Shown here one piece after another: positions 1 through 9,791 of a DNA stretch of 54,992 bases (within the stretch, counting starts at the first letter, position 1; each line of letters starts with the position of its first letter). This DNA is from Paracoccus sp. (in: a-proteobacteria) (GTDB taxonomy: Bacteria; Pseudomonadota; Alphaproteobacteria; Rhodobacterales; Rhodobacteraceae), in NCBI RefSeq assembly GCF_030604785.1, contig NZ_JAUVVF010000021.1:1-54992 (forward strand), given 5' to 3'. The notes below the pieces were generated by a model. It made no database searches. It had not been told where the DNA came from and saw only the letters and a program-made list of their open reading frames with translations. A program made the position numbers and the translations under genes.

Positions 1-1066
1 CGAGGTCGTATAGGCGCCGCGCCGCATCGGGGCGGGCAAGGTCCAGCGCGGCGGCGGCCATGGCGGCGGCCTGCGCGGGGTCGGTCAGGATGGCGCGGAT
101 GTCGCGCGCAAGGCTTGTCGCGTCAAGCACGGATTCGGGATGAACCAGCGCCGCGCCGGTTTCCGCCAATGCCTGGGCGTTGGCTGTCTGGTGATCGCCC
201 GTCGCAGCGGCGAAGGGGATCAGGATCGAGGGCCGCCCGATCACCGTGATGTCGGCCAGCGACGAGGCGCCCGAGCGGCTGACGACCAGATGCGCCGCAG
301 CGATCCGGTCCGGCACATCGGTGAAGAAGGGCTGCACCTCGGCCTCGATCCCGGCTGCGGCATAGGCGGCGGCGACAGTCTCGGCGTCTTCGGGGCGGGC
401 CTGATGGCTGACCTGCAGGCGCGCGCGCAGATCGTCGGGCAGGGCCGCGACCGCCTCGGGGACGACACGCGACAGGACGCGCGCGCCTTGGCTGCCACCG
501 ATGACCAGCAGGCGCAGCGTGCCGTCCGAGGGCGGCGCATAGGGCGCGCCCGCCTGCGCCAGCACGGCGGCGCGGACCGGGTTGCCGGTATGCGTGCCGC
601 TGACCCCGGCCGGCAAGTCGGTCGGCCAGGTGCCGCAGGCAATGCGGTGAACGCGCGGCGCGAACAGGCGGTTCACCCGGCCCATCACCCCGTTCTGTTC
701 ATGGATCATGCGCGGCAAGCCCATCAGCCGGGCCGCGGCCAGCGCGGGAATGGTCGGATAGCCGCCGAAGCCGATCACCACATCGGGCCTTTGCCGGGCA
801 AAGGCGCGGCGCGCGGCCAGCACCCCAGCCGCGATGCGGAAGGGCGCGGCCAGCTTGCCCGCGAGCCCGCCGCGCGCCGTGGTGGCCGATGGCACGACCT
901 GGCGGGCGACCTCGGGCGGGAAGGCGCCGGCATAGCGGGCGCCGCGTTCATCGGTGGACAGCGTGACCTGCCAGCCCTCGGCCAGCAGCAATTCGGCCAG
1001 CGACTGTGCCGGGAACATGTGGCCGCCGGTGCCGCCGGCGGCGATCAGCGCGCGTCTCGCCCCCAT
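1..1066 (-). CDS. murG: MurG, lipid II-forming GlcNAc transferase (cut by window edge)
   Basis: MurG adds UDP-GlcNAc to lipid I to make lipid II on the inner face of the cytoplasmic membrane. The frame is open for 355 codons and runs off the left edge, so only the last residues can be missing. The start reads [20 protein letters not shown], with the glycine-rich GGTGGH loop that contacts lipid I at residues 11-16. Further in are GGSQGAR and, near the C-terminus, [11 protein letters not shown] and a GDHQTANA segment, the usual UDP-GlcNAc pocket motifs. The ATG overlaps the ftsW stop by one base (TGATG), so the two genes are probably translationally coupled in the division/cell-wall cluster. 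Confidence 0.96.
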   Translation of the reverse strand, partial: MGARRALIAAGGTGGHMFPAQSLAELLLAEGWQVTLSTDERGARYAGAFPPEVARQVVPSATTARGGLAGKLAAPFRIAAGVLAARRAFARQRPDVVIGFGGYPTIPALAAARLMGLPRMIHEQNGVMGRVNRLFAPRVHRIACGTWPTDLPAGVSGTHTGNPVRAAVLAQAGAPYAPPSDGTLRLLVIGGSQGARVLSRVVPEAVAALPDDLRARLQVSHQARPEDAETVAAAYAAAGIEAEVQPFFTDVPDRIAAAHLVVSRSGASSLADITVIGRPSILIPFAAATGDHQTANAQALAETGAALVHPESVLDATSLARDIRAILTDPAQAAAMAAAALDLARPDAARRLYDL

Positions 1067-2229
1067 CACCGCCCCCGCCGCAGGATCGCGGCCAGCTCGC
1101 CCTGCGGCCGCGTGCGGGTCAGCGCCAGAAGCATCCCCATCGCGATCCCCGAGGCGATCACGGATGAGCCGCCATAGCTGACGAAGGGCAGCGTCATGCC
1201 CTTGGCGGGCAGCAGCCGCACCGCGACGCCCATATTGATCAGCGCCTGAACGCCGAAGGCGCAGGCCAGACCCGTCCCGGCAAGCCGCGCGAAGGCATCC
1301 CGTTCACGCAGCAGCCGCAGCAGCGAGCGCGTGACGATCGTGCAGTAAAGCGCGATGATGACCAGCACGAGGACAAAGCCGTATTCCTCGGCCGCGACGG
1401 CGATGATGAAATCGGTGTGCGCGTCCGGCAGCGACCATTTCACGCTGCCCTCGCCCACGCCCACGCCGAAGAAGCCGCCCTCCTGGATGGCGTTGGTGGC
1501 ATAGCCAATTTGCGTGCGAGGATCGATTTCGGATGAGAGGAAGCCGTCGATCCGCCGGGCGAAATGCTCGGACGAGCCATAGGCGAAGATGCCGCCCATC
1601 AGCGCCAGCCCCGCCACACCCAGCAGCAGCATCATCGGCGCACCGGCGACGAAATACATGACCAGCCACGAGAACAGCACCAGAGCCGCCTGCCCGAAAT
1701 CGGGCTGCAGCGCCAGAAGCACCACGACGACGGCTGCCAAGCAGAAGGAATAGAGCCGCCCCGCAGGCCCGCCCACTTGCTGGCTGGCCGCCATGAACCA
1801 GGCGCAGAGCGCGACGAAGCCGGGTTTCAGGAATTCCGAGGGCTGCACCGACACGAAGCCCAGAGACAGCCAGCGCGTCGCGCCCTTGCCGAAATCGGTG
1901 CCGACGAAAGGCAAGGCAAGGATCAGCAGGAACGAGGCCAGAAAGCCCAGCACCCCGATCCGCCGGATCTGGCGCGGCGACAGCATCGAGATGACCAGCA
2001 TCACGACCAGCGCCATGCCGCCGAACACCGCCTGTCGCTGGACGTAGAAGAAGCGCGGCAGGTTGTTGCGCTCGGCCAAGGGCACCGAGGCCGCCAGCCC
2101 CAGAAGGATCCCGGTCGCGAACAGCCCGAACACGCAGGCCAGGGCCCATTTGTCCAGCGTGCGCCACCAGCGCGGAAGAATCGGGTCAGCCGCCCTTGCG
2201 GGCGTGGTGCCGAAGACCATCTCGGTCAT
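1066..2229 (-). CDS. ftsW: FtsW, septal peptidoglycan glycosyltransferase (SEDS family)
   Basis: This 387-residue polytopic membrane protein polymerises lipid II at the division septum together with the class B penicillin-binding protein. The sequence has about ten hydrophobic segments and the SEDS signatures [19 protein letters not shown] and, near the end, [13 protein letters not shown]. FtsW is favoured over RodA by the genetic context: murG follows directly with a one-base overlap, as in other dcw clusters. The N-terminal 30 residues are cytoplasmic-looking. The 111 bp between this gene and the DUF1989 gene upstream show no clear promoter. Confidence 0.95.
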   Translation of the reverse strand: MTEMVFGTTPARAADPILPRWWRTLDKWALACVFGLFATGILLGLAASVPLAERNNLPRFFYVQRQAVFGGMALVVMLVISMLSPRQIRRIGVLGFLASFLLILALPFVGTDFGKGATRWLSLGFVSVQPSEFLKPGFVALCAWFMAASQQVGGPAGRLYSFCLAAVVVVLLALQPDFGQAALVLFSWLVMYFVAGAPMMLLLGVAGLALMGGIFAYGSSEHFARRIDGFLSSEIDPRTQIGYATNAIQEGGFFGVGVGEGSVKWSLPDAHTDFIIAVAAEEYGFVLVLVIIALYCTIVTRSLLRLLRERDAFARLAGTGLACAFGVQALINMGVAVRLLPAKGMTLPFVSYGGSSVIASGIAMGMLLALTRTRPQGELAAILRRGR

Positions 2230-2340
2230 GGGAATACCGCCGTCACTGCCTCTGCCTGTCCGGTTTGCCCGGATCTGGGGCCGAGACTAGCGCGAAATGC
2301 GACCATGCGCCACAACCGAATCCGGGGGCGGCGGATCTTG

Positions 2341-3207
2341 TCATCCCCCTGCCCCGTGGCTGCGGTCATAATTGTTGGGCCGCGGCGGCTGCCAGCCTGC
2401 GGGCGGGGACAGCGGCTGGAACACTTCGACCAGCAGCGGATGGCAGGCAGCGCTGTCCGAGGAATGGACGGTGCCGCAATCCCCGCCCGGACAGGCCGAC
2501 AGCGCGCCCAACAGGTCGATCTCGGCGAAGAATTCCAGATGATCGCCGGGCCGCACGGGGCTGGCCTTCATGAAATACTGACCCGTATCGCGGGTGAAAC
2601 CCGTGCACATGAACACGTTCAGCACGTCATGGACCAGCGGCTCGGCCTCGGCCAGGGACAGGCCGCGCGCTTCGGCCAGCGCGCGGGTCAGGTTGGAATG
2701 GCAGCAATGGTGATATTGCCCGCCATCCGACAGCAGGTTGTGCGTATAGGGATCGCAGCGCGTTCCGATCACGTCATGGACGCTGCCGCCGAAGGCGTCG
2801 AAGCCATACCAGTCAAGGCTGTCATCCGTGATCGTGGCCAAGGGCCGCAGCGTCGGAAAGCCCGACCACATCCGGTCGCCGGTGGACAGATGCGTGCCGT
2901 GCAGCGCCCGCGTCTTGCCCGAATAGAACCGCTCGGACAGATCCGCCGACCACAGGTTCAGATCGCCCACCTGCGGCCCCTCGACCGAGGTGATGCGGAA
3001 GAAGTGCCCCGCCGGCACCTCGAAACAGCGCGCCTGCCGTGCGGGAACCAGCACCTGCGCGAGGGGCTGCCAGCCCTCCCGCGCGGCGCGCAAGGCAGCC
3101 AGATCAGGCGGGGCAAGGCTGTCCACGGGATAGCAGATCACCGGTTCGACGGCGCGGCGCACATCGGCATCGGCGGGCGCGGCATGCTGGGGGTTTTGCG
3201 GTTTCAT
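2341..3207 (-). CDS. DUF1989 / urea carboxylase-associated family protein
   Basis: The 288-residue product belongs to the DUF1989 family, often annotated as urea carboxylase-associated protein. Family features visible are the FFRITSVEGPQVGDLNLW block, a TGDRMWSGFPTLRPLATI block, the YHHCCHSNL cysteine/histidine motif and CTGFTRDTGQYFMKASP. The family's biochemical role is not settled, and the usual partner genes (urea carboxylase, allophanate hydrolase) are not nearby, so the name is family membership only. The start at 3207 is chosen because a strong AGGAGGA ribosome site lies just upstream. A longer frame reaching 3918 exists, but its extra part is the antisense shadow of the ccdA-like gene. 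Confidence 0.85.
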   Translation of the reverse strand: MKPQNPQHAAPADADVRRAVEPVICYPVDSLAPPDLAALRAAREGWQPLAQVLVPARQARCFEVPAGHFFRITSVEGPQVGDLNLWSADLSERFYSGKTRALHGTHLSTGDRMWSGFPTLRPLATITDDSLDWYGFDAFGGSVHDVIGTRCDPYTHNLLSDGGQYHHCCHSNLTRALAEARGLSLAEAEPLVHDVLNVFMCTGFTRDTGQYFMKASPVRPGDHLEFFAEIDLLGALSACPGGDCGTVHSSDSAACHPLLVEVFQPLSPPAGWQPPRPNNYDRSHGAGG

Positions 3208-3260
3208 GGCTCCTCCTGTCAGAGCCATCGTGGCACGGAAATCGGCCGCGTAAAGGGGCC

Positions 3261-4004
3261 TCAGCCCAGCGCCGCCAAGGCCGGGAAGGTCTCCAGCAGC
3301 CAGAAGCTGAAGGCCGAGAAGGCGCCGGTGATCAGCATGATCCCGACCACGACCAAGAGCGCGCCCATCACGCGCTCGATCGTCTTGAGGTAGGGCTTGA
3401 TGCGGTTCATCAGCCCGATCGCACGGTTGATGAAGATGGCGGCCAGCAGGAAGGGAATGCCCAGTCCCGCCGCATAGACCGCAAGCAGCGCAGTGCCGCG
3501 CGACAGCTCGCCCCCCGTCGCGGCAAGGGTCAGGATCATGCCAAGCTGCGGGCCGATGCAGGGCGTCCAGCCAAAGGCGAAGGCAAGGCCCAGCACATAG
3601 GCGCCGAACGCCCCGCCATCCTGCCGCCCGGCATCCAGCCGCGCCTCGTGATCCAAGATCGGGATGCGGATGATGTGCAGGAAATGCAGGCCCATCACGA
3701 TGACCATGACGCCCGCCATTTGGGCCAGCGTCTCCTGCCAAGCCAGAAAGGCGCGCCCAAAGGCCGAGGCCGCGAAGCCCATGACCAGAAACACCGTTGA
3801 AAGGCCCAGCACGAAGAACAGCGCAGGCAGGACCGCGCTGCGTTCGCGCGTCTTGAGGCCGTTCACGCCAACCCCGGTCATGTAGGCCAGATAGGGCGGC
3901 ACGATGGGCAGCACGCAAGGCGACAGGAACGACAGCACCCCCGCCAGCAAGGCGACGAAAGCGGCGGGCAGAAAGGCGGCGGTGGCAAGCTCGATTCCCA
4001 GCAT
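3261..4004 (-). CDS. ccdA: CcdA/DsbD-like thiol-disulfide transmembrane transporter
   Basis: CcdA proteins carry reducing equivalents from cytoplasmic thioredoxin across the membrane for cytochrome c maturation or periplasmic thiol repair. The 247-residue sequence has about six hydrophobic helices and the two signature cysteines: C30 in LSFLSPCVLPIVPPYLAYMTG-type context (SPCVLP) and C149 in FGWTPCIGP. Length and motif spacing match stand-alone CcdA. It lies 53 bp upstream of the DUF1989 gene in the same direction and may share a transcript with it. The symbol rests on family membership; the specific partner cannot be told from sequence. Confidence 0.9.
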   Translation of the reverse strand: MLGIELATAAFLPAAFVALLAGVLSFLSPCVLPIVPPYLAYMTGVGVNGLKTRERSAVLPALFFVLGLSTVFLVMGFAASAFGRAFLAWQETLAQMAGVMVIVMGLHFLHIIRIPILDHEARLDAGRQDGGAFGAYVLGLAFAFGWTPCIGPQLGMILTLAATGGELSRGTALLAVYAAGLGIPFLLAAIFINRAIGLMNRIKPYLKTIERVMGALLVVVGIMLITGAFSAFSFWLLETFPALAALG

Positions 4005-4088
4005 GGCGGCACCTTACGGCATGGGCCGCGGAATCACAGTGGGCATCGCGTCACGGATGCGTGGGCCGAATGCGGGCAGGCACAAGGC

Positions 4089-4113
4089 AAAAGGGGCGCG
4101 ATGAACGCGCCCC
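4089..4113 (-). terminator. Intrinsic terminator of rne
   Basis: Read on the minus strand, a perfect 8-bp GGGGCGCG/CGCGCCCC stem with a 5-nt loop is followed at once by TTTT (plus-strand 4092-4089). It begins 25 bp past the rne stop codon and should separate rne from the ccdA-like gene. Confidence 0.8.
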
Positions 4114-4137
4114 CTACTGTCATTGTTCCGGTCCGGA

Positions 4138-6621
4138 TCAACTACCGGCCGACCACCAGCCCCGGCGCTTGGGCGCGTCGGGCTTGGCCGCCGGTTCGGG
4201 CTGGTTCGCGGGTTCGGGCTGCGGCGCGACCGGCTCGGCGGCAAGGACGGGCTCGGGCTGGGCCGGAGCCTCGGCTTCCGCTGCCTCGGCGACGGTCTCC
4301 CGCTCGGCCTCGGCCGTGACCTCTGCTTCGGCCTCGGCCTCGGGCTCTGCCGCAGTTTCCGTGACGGCTTCCTCAGCCGCCTCGGCAGAAGCTTCGGCGT
4401 CAACGGCAACGGCCTCGTCACGCGGCGCGTTCACGCCCGGCAGTTCCTCGGCGCGGGTCTCGTCGCCGGACGCGTCCAGATCAACGACTTCCGGCAGGGC
4501 AGCCGCATCACTCTGCCTGCGCGAGCGAGACCGGGAGCGCGAGCGCGACCGACCGGAAGGCTGGGCATCGGTTTGCGTCCCGGCCTGCGCCTCGGCTGCG
4601 GCGTCATCGGATTGCGCGGCATCGGCATCCTCGGTGGCCGCTTCCTCGGCGACGGCATCCTCATCGGCATCATCGCCCTCGTCGGCATCTGCATGCGCCG
4701 AAGCGGCCTCTTCGCCCTCGGGGCGGTCCGACCGGCGGCGCCGACGGCGGCGGCGGCGACGCGAGCGGCCTTCGCCGTTCTCGTCCTCGGTCGCGGGCTG
4801 AGCGGGCGCAGCCTCGGGCGCGGCCGCCTCGACGGCCTCGTCCTCGGCCTCTTCGACCAGATCGTCCTCATCATCGATCCGGGCCATCAGTTCGGCATCC
4901 AGCGACAGCGGGACGTGGCTGATCTCGGGGACCGAGCGGGTCGCGGTCTTGAACTTCTCGATGCTGTAATCGGGCGAAACCAGCGACGGGTCGGCCTCGA
5001 CGCGCACCGACATGCCATAGCGGGTCTCGATCCCGGCGACATGCTCGCGCTTGGCGTTCATCAGGAAGTTGGCGACCGCCACGGGCGCCTTGACCAGCAC
5101 CTCGCGCGAGCGCTTGCGGGTGCCCTCCTCCTCGACCGCGCGCAGGATGGTCAGCGCGAGGCTGTCATCGCTGCGGATCAGGCCGGTGCCGTGGCAATGC
5201 GGGCAAGGCTGTGTGGTGGATTCCAGCATGCCGGGGCGCAGGCGCTGGCGCGACATCTCCATCAGGCCGAAGCCCGAGATGCGGCCGATCTGGATGCGGG
5301 CGCGGTCCGACTTCAGCCGCTCCTTCATGCGCTTCTCGACGGCGGCGTTGTTCTTGCGCTCGTCCATGTCGATGAAGTCGATGACGATCAGCCCGGCCAG
5401 ATCGCGCAGGCGCAGCTGGCGGGCGACCTCGTCGGCGGCCTCGAGGTTGGTCTTGAGCGCCGTCTCCTCGATCGAGCCTTCCTTGGTGGCGCGGCCCGAG
5501 TTCACGTCGATGGCAACCAGCGCCTCGGTCACGCCGATGACGATGTAGCCGCCCGATTTCAGCTGCACGACCGGATTGAACATGGCCGCCAGATAGCTTT
5601 CCACCTGGAAGCGCGCGAAAAGCGGCATCTGGTCCTGGTAGTGCTTCACGTTCTTGGCGTGGGACGGCATGATCATCTTCATAAAGTCCTTGGCCACGCG
5701 ATAGCCGCGCTCGCCCTCGACCAGAACCTCGTCGATGTCCTTGCTGTAGAGATCGCGGATGTTGCGCTTGATCAGGTCGCCTTCCTCGTAGATCGCCGTC
5801 GGCGCCACGGATTTGAAGGTCAGGTCGCGGATCTGTTCCCACAGGCGCAGCAGGTATTCGTAATCGCGCTTGATCTCGGTCTTCGTGCGCTGGCTTCCGG
5901 CGGTGCGGATGATCAGGCCCGCGCCTTTCGGCACGTCGAATTCGGCCGCGATCTCCTTCAGCTTCTTGCGGTCGGCGGCGTTGGTGATCTTGCGGCTGAT
6001 CCCGCCGCCGCGCGCGGTGTTGGGCATCAGGACACAATAGCGGCCGGGCAGCGACAGATAGGTGGTCAGCGCAGCGCCCTTGTTGCCGCGCTCTTCCTTG
6101 ACGACCTGGACCAGCATGATCTGCCGGACCTTGATCACCTCCTGGATCTTGTAGCGGCGGGCGCGCGGACGGCGGGGGGCGCGGACCTCTTCGGTCACGT
6201 CCTCGTCGGCGACGGATTCGATCTCGTCATCGGCATCCGCTGCCGATTGCGCGGTTTCGTCGCCATCCTCGGTGGCTTCGGCGGCCGGGCGCTTGCGGGC
6301 GCGGGCATTCTCCTCGGCCTCGGCCTCTTCGGCCTGGGCGCGTTCCTCGGCCATCAGCGCCTCGCGGTCGGCCGCAGGGATCTGGTAGTAATCGGGATGG
6401 ATTTCCGCAAAGGCCAGGAAACCGTGGCGGTTTCCGCCGTAATCCACAAAGGCCGCCTGCAGCGAGGGTTCGACCCGCGTGACCTTGGCCAGATAGATGT
6501 TGCCAGAGATCTGGCGCTTGTTCAGGGTCTCGAAATCAAATTCTTCGACCTTGGTTCCGTCGACCACGACCACCCGAGTTTCCTCGGCATGGGTGGCGTC
6601 GATCAGCATTTTCTTTGCCAT
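4138..6621 (-). CDS. rne: Ribonuclease E
   Basis: RNase E is the endonuclease that organises the RNA degradosome and processes rRNA and tRNA precursors. The 827-residue protein starts MAKKMLIDATHAEETRV. Its S1 domain (about residues 37-190) is split by an acidic insert at about 80-160, as in other alphaproteobacterial RNase E proteins. The catalytic aspartates are D372 in AIDVNSG and D415 in VIDFIDM, and the zinc-link is CPHCHG at 473-478. From about residue 610 the C-terminus is a disordered acidic/Ala-Glu scaffold with arginine-rich blocks (ten consecutive arginines; an RSRSRSRSR run), the usual RNA- and partner-binding part. The start at 6621 gives the canonical N-terminus; an 18-residue upstream extension is not family-like. 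Confidence 0.97.
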   Translation of the reverse strand: MAKKMLIDATHAEETRVVVVDGTKVEEFDFETLNKRQISGNIYLAKVTRVEPSLQAAFVDYGGNRHGFLAFAEIHPDYYQIPAADREALMAEERAQAEEAEAEENARARKRPAAEATEDGDETAQSAADADDEIESVADEDVTEEVRAPRRPRARRYKIQEVIKVRQIMLVQVVKEERGNKGAALTTYLSLPGRYCVLMPNTARGGGISRKITNAADRKKLKEIAAEFDVPKGAGLIIRTAGSQRTKTEIKRDYEYLLRLWEQIRDLTFKSVAPTAIYEEGDLIKRNIRDLYSKDIDEVLVEGERGYRVAKDFMKMIMPSHAKNVKHYQDQMPLFARFQVESYLAAMFNPVVQLKSGGYIVIGVTEALVAIDVNSGRATKEGSIEETALKTNLEAADEVARQLRLRDLAGLIVIDFIDMDERKNNAAVEKRMKERLKSDRARIQIGRISGFGLMEMSRQRLRPGMLESTTQPCPHCHGTGLIRSDDSLALTILRAVEEEGTRKRSREVLVKAPVAVANFLMNAKREHVAGIETRYGMSVRVEADPSLVSPDYSIEKFKTATRSVPEISHVPLSLDAELMARIDDEDDLVEEAEDEAVEAAAPEAAPAQPATEDENGEGRSRRRRRRRRRRSDRPEGEEAASAHADADEGDDADEDAVAEEAATEDADAAQSDDAAAEAQAGTQTDAQPSGRSRSRSRSRSRRQSDAAALPEVVDLDASGDETRAEELPGVNAPRDEAVAVDAEASAEAAEEAVTETAAEPEAEAEAEVTAEAERETVAEAAEAEAPAQPEPVLAAEPVAPQPEPANQPEPAAKPDAPKRRGWWSAGS

Positions 6622-7231
6622 TGAGATGTCTTTCGCGCAGGCGCCTTGCGGGCGGTGCCGGTGGCACGCCCCCAAGCGGGCTGCGTTGTGATGAGGACGC
6701 AGGCAGCGCGCCGGACATGACGACGGGGCCGGCCGGGCGCTCTGCCCTCCGGTGATCCGACATGTCTTCCTGTGCGCGCGTCATCGCGTCTGTTCCTTCA
6801 AAAGGCCCGATGGCCGCAAGGGACCGGCCGGGCCGCTGTCTGTCGGCACCTCCGCGCGCGGTCAGCGCAGGCAGAGGGCGGGTTTTCCGCGTGGCACATA
6901 CCGCCTGCCCCTGAGGGGACGGGACCAGAGGTGCCGCGCTGCGAAACTGTCGGCGGGGGGCGGCCCGATCCTGCGGGTCGCGTCGCGCGTAGCCCCAACA
7001 TAGAGGTGAAGCATCCCATGTTTCAATGAGGAATCTGGCGGGAGCGGGTGAAGCGACCCCCTTTCATCGCAACCGCTGCGCGAAAATCGGTCAAAAGCCG
7101 CCCGCCCCTGTTCGCGTTAACAAGGCGTTGCCGGGCGACGCGCAACGCCGTCACGCTGCATTAACGCATCCTTCACGGGGCTGTCGCAGGCTCGTGCCAT
7201 CAGCCATGGCAGCAGATGACAGGAGGCCGCG
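6622..7231. other. 610-bp gene-free stretch: rne leader and upstream region of the hydrolase
   Basis: No convincing reading frame lies here. The left part is the untranslated leader of rne, about 370 nt if the promoter at 6997-7026 is right. It is C/G-rich with several self-complementary stretches. The right part (7027-7231) is the upstream region of the alpha/beta hydrolase. It holds an 8-bp perfect inverted repeat (GGCGTTGC/GCAACGCC at 7124-7131 and 7142-7149, 10-nt loop) without a T-run, so it is not a standard terminator. Confidence 0.6.
6997..7026 (-). promoter_or_regulatory. Candidate sigma-70 promoter of rne
   Basis: On the minus strand TTGAAA (7026-7021), an 18-bp spacer and TATGTT (7002-6997) form a reasonable sigma-70 promoter. 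The predicted start near 6990 leaves a leader of about 370 nt before the rne ATG. This is pattern matching only; no other better pair was seen in the gap. Confidence 0.5.
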
Positions 7232-8155
7232 ATGCCCGTGATCCGGGTCAATGCCGGACATGCCCCGCCGCAGAGGCTGTGGCGCGTGGCCGCGGAACTG
7301 CCCGCAGGGGCGCCGGTGGTCGTGATGGTGCACGGCTATCGCTATTCGCCCTCGCATCCGCGCCACGATCCGCATCGTCACATCCTGTCGCTGAACCCCG
7401 AGCCGGGCGCGGCACGGGTCGCATCATGGCCTCGCGGTCTGGGCTTTGCCCCCGAAGCGCAAGCGCCCGGCCTGGCCGTGGCCCTGGGGTGGGAGGCGCG
7501 GGGCGCGCTTCGGCGCGCCTATGCCCGCGCGGGCGAGACGGGGGCAGAATTGGCGCGGCTGGCGGGTGATCTGGCGCAGGCCGCCGGCCGGCCCGTGGCG
7601 CTGATCGGGCATTCGCTTGGCGGGCGGGTCTGCCTGTCGGCGCTGGCCGGTGCCGAGGCAGGCAGCCTGTCGCGTCTGGTCCTGCTGAACGCCGCCGCCT
7701 TTCGTGACGAGGCCGCCGAGGCGCTGGCCCGACCCGCCGCCGCGCGGGCCGAGATCCTGAACATCACCTCGCGCGAGAACGACCTTGTCGACTTCGCGCT
7801 CGAGCAGATCCTGGCGCTCGGGCGCAGACGGGCGCTTGGGCTGGGGCTTGAGCGGGCGGCGCGCAACTGGCTGGACATCCAGATCGACGACGCGGCGGTG
7901 CTGGACGCGCTGGAGGGTCTGGGCTTTCCGACCGAGCGGCGCGCGGCGCGGCTGTCGCATTGGTCGTCCTATCTGCGGAGCGGGCTGTTCGACCTCTATC
8001 GCCGGGCGCTGTGCCAGCCGCGCGAATTGCCGCTGGCGCTGTTGCGCAACCATCTGCCGCAGGATCACCAGCCCCGCTGGACGCGCCTCTGGTCGGCGCC
8101 GGACAGGCTGCGCCCTTCCGAGCCGACCGCCGCCGCCGCCCTGCCCCTGCGCTGA
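7232..8155 (+). CDS. Alpha/beta-fold hydrolase
   Basis: The 307-residue product has the serine-hydrolase layout: an oxyanion-hole region VVVMVHGYRYSP (residues 29-40), the nucleophile elbow GHSLGG (126-131, Ser128), a candidate acid in the NDLVDF segment near residue 187, and a candidate histidine in RLSHWSSYL near residue 245. No signal peptide is visible, so it is probably cytoplasmic. Substrate cannot be inferred. An AGGAGG ribosome site precedes the ATG. Its stop lies 4 bp from the convergent yciB stop, with no room for a separate bidirectional terminator. Confidence 0.85.
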   Translation: MPVIRVNAGHAPPQRLWRVAAELPAGAPVVVMVHGYRYSPSHPRHDPHRHILSLNPEPGAARVASWPRGLGFAPEAQAPGLAVALGWEARGALRRAYARAGETGAELARLAGDLAQAAGRPVALIGHSLGGRVCLSALAGAEAGSLSRLVLLNAAAFRDEAAEALARPAAARAEILNITSRENDLVDFALEQILALGRRRALGLGLERAARNWLDIQIDDAAVLDALEGLGFPTERRAARLSHWSSYLRSGLFDLYRRALCQPRELPLALLRNHLPQDHQPRWTRLWSAPDRLRPSEPTAAAALPLR

Positions 8156-8159
8156 CGGA

Positions 8160-8819
8160 TCAGCGTTCGCTGTCGGCCGGCGCCGCAGCCTCGGCTTCGG
8201 CCTCGGGCAGGGCATGGGCCTTGAACAGGCCCGCATTGCCCATCAGGAAGACGAAGATCAGGATCGGCTGGCCGAAGGTCTCGAACCAGACCCAGGTCGT
8301 TTCCGACATGGTGCGCCAGACGATCTCGTTGCCGATGGCCATGGCCGCGAAGAACAGCGCCATGCGGATGGTCAGGATGCGCCAGCCCTCGGGCGTCATG
8401 GGCAGCGCCTCGGACAGGACCGCGCCCAGCCAGTTCCGGCGCAGGAACAGGCCCGTGGCCAGGATCCCCGCGAACAGCGAAAAGACGATCGTCGGCTTGA
8501 TCTTCAGGAAACGCGGATCGTTCAGCCACAGCGTCAGCCCGCCGAAGACCGTGACCAGGATCAGCGTCGCCACCTGCATGGGCGCCAGCCGCCCGGTGAG
8601 GCGCCACAGGATCAGAAGCGCCACGATCATCACCGGCACGAAGGCCAGCGTGGCCAGCACGAAGCCGCCATATTCGCGCCCCAGCAGCACGACATTCTGG
8701 TCGCGGTAGAGCATGAACACCGTGAAGAACAGGATCAGCGGCCCGAATTCCAGCACCGTCTTGACCCAGGGCTTGACCACAGGCCGGGGGCTGGCCGGTT
8801 GAACCTTGTCCTGCTTCAT
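8160..8819 (-). CDS. yciB: YciB / intracellular septation protein A family
   Basis: This 219-residue inner-membrane protein has five to six hydrophobic segments and the family features: VLEFGPLILFFTVF near the N-terminus, DPRFLKIKPTIVFSLFAGIL in the middle and GNEIVWR-type context before the last helices. The family (YciB/IspZ) influences envelope integrity and cell length, but its biochemical activity is unknown. The acidic Ala/Glu tail is unusual but common in high-GC genomes. It follows the EamA transporter gene by 21 bp and is probably cotranscribed with it. Confidence 0.9.
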   Translation of the reverse strand: MKQDKVQPASPRPVVKPWVKTVLEFGPLILFFTVFMLYRDQNVVLLGREYGGFVLATLAFVPVMIVALLILWRLTGRLAPMQVATLILVTVFGGLTLWLNDPRFLKIKPTIVFSLFAGILATGLFLRRNWLGAVLSEALPMTPEGWRILTIRMALFFAAMAIGNEIVWRTMSETTWVWFETFGQPILIFVFLMGNAGLFKAHALPEAEAEAAAPADSER

Positions 8820-8840
8820 CGTCTCTGTCCGTTCCTGCCC

Positions 8841-9743
8841 TCAGCGGGCTCCAAATTCCACCACCAGCGCGCCAAGCGCGACCAGCGCCATCAGCGCGGC
8901 CCTTCGCGCGCCCACCTTTTCGCCCAGCACGACCCAGCCCACAAGGGCGGCGAACACGGTCGAGGTCTCGCGCAGGACCGCCGCACGGCCCACATCGTCG
9001 ATCCGCGTCGCCAGCATGATCGAGCCGAAGCTCGCAAAGGCCACCAGCGCGCCGAAACCGCCGCGCGCCGCAAGGGGCGCGATCTCGGATCTGGGCAGCG
9101 CACGCAGCCGCCGCAAGGTGAAAAGCGGCATGAACAGCGAATCCAGCAGGAAGAACCATGCCAGGAACGTGAAGGGGTTCTGCGCCAGACGGATGCCCCA
9201 GGCATCATAGGTCGTGTAAAGCGCGACCATGCCGCCCGTCACCATCGCCCAGGCCAGCGCCGGAACCAGCGTGTCGCGCCCGACCGTCAGCTTGCGCAGA
9301 TTGTGGCCCGCCAGCCCGAAGATGCCGCCGACCAGCAGGATCAGCCCCGCCCATTGCAGGGCGTTGAACCTTTCGTCGAAGATCACCATCGCGGCCAGAA
9401 CCGCAAAAAGAGGCGCCGAGCCGCGCACGACAGGATAGACGACGGTGTAGGCGCCACGCTGATAGGTCATCGCCTGCGCCAGCTTGTAGGCGATGTGGAT
9501 GACCATCGCCCCCGCCAGCACCGGCCACAGGGCGGGTTCGGGCCACGGCACCACGAACAGCGCGACGGGCAGCGCCATCAGCCCGTAACAGATGTCGATG
9601 GCGGCGCGGCTGACCCAGGGATCGTGCCGCCCCTTCTGCAGCGCCCCGAACAAGGCGTGCAGAAAGGCCGCCGACAGGGCCAGCGCCGAGGCGATGCGCG
9701 CGCCCTCGGGCGTGCCGGTGATCTGGTTGATCCAGTCGGTCAT
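8841..9743 (-). CDS. EamA/DMT-family transporter
   Basis: The 300-residue protein shows ten hydrophobic helices in two five-helix halves, the drug/metabolite transporter arrangement. Each half has an EamA-type end: VVYPVVRGSAPLFAVLAAM with FDERFNALQWAG in the first, and AAVLRETSTVFAALVGWVVLGEKVG in the second. EamA proteins export amino acids, nucleotides or other small metabolites. The substrate here is unknown. It is the first gene of a likely two-gene transcript with yciB; a GAGG ribosome site precedes the start. Confidence 0.88.
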   Translation of the reverse strand: MTDWINQITGTPEGARIASALALSAAFLHALFGALQKGRHDPWVSRAAIDICYGLMALPVALFVVPWPEPALWPVLAGAMVIHIAYKLAQAMTYQRGAYTVVYPVVRGSAPLFAVLAAMVIFDERFNALQWAGLILLVGGIFGLAGHNLRKLTVGRDTLVPALAWAMVTGGMVALYTTYDAWGIRLAQNPFTFLAWFFLLDSLFMPLFTLRRLRALPRSEIAPLAARGGFGALVAFASFGSIMLATRIDDVGRAAVLRETSTVFAALVGWVVLGEKVGARRAALMALVALGALVVEFGAR

Positions 9744-9791
9744 GTCCGCCTCGTGGCCGGAAATTGCACCGACTGCAAGTCCGGGCGTGGA

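Noticed and set aside
2341..3918. A 525-codon minus-strand frame as one gene
   Set aside because: Its first part is the antisense-frame shadow of the ccdA-like gene; the AGGAGGA site fixes the real start at 3207.
4123..6624. An 833-codon plus-strand frame opposite rne
   Set aside because: It mirrors rne codon structure, has repetitive Gly/Leu/Arg composition and no recognisable domain; a typical high-GC shadow.
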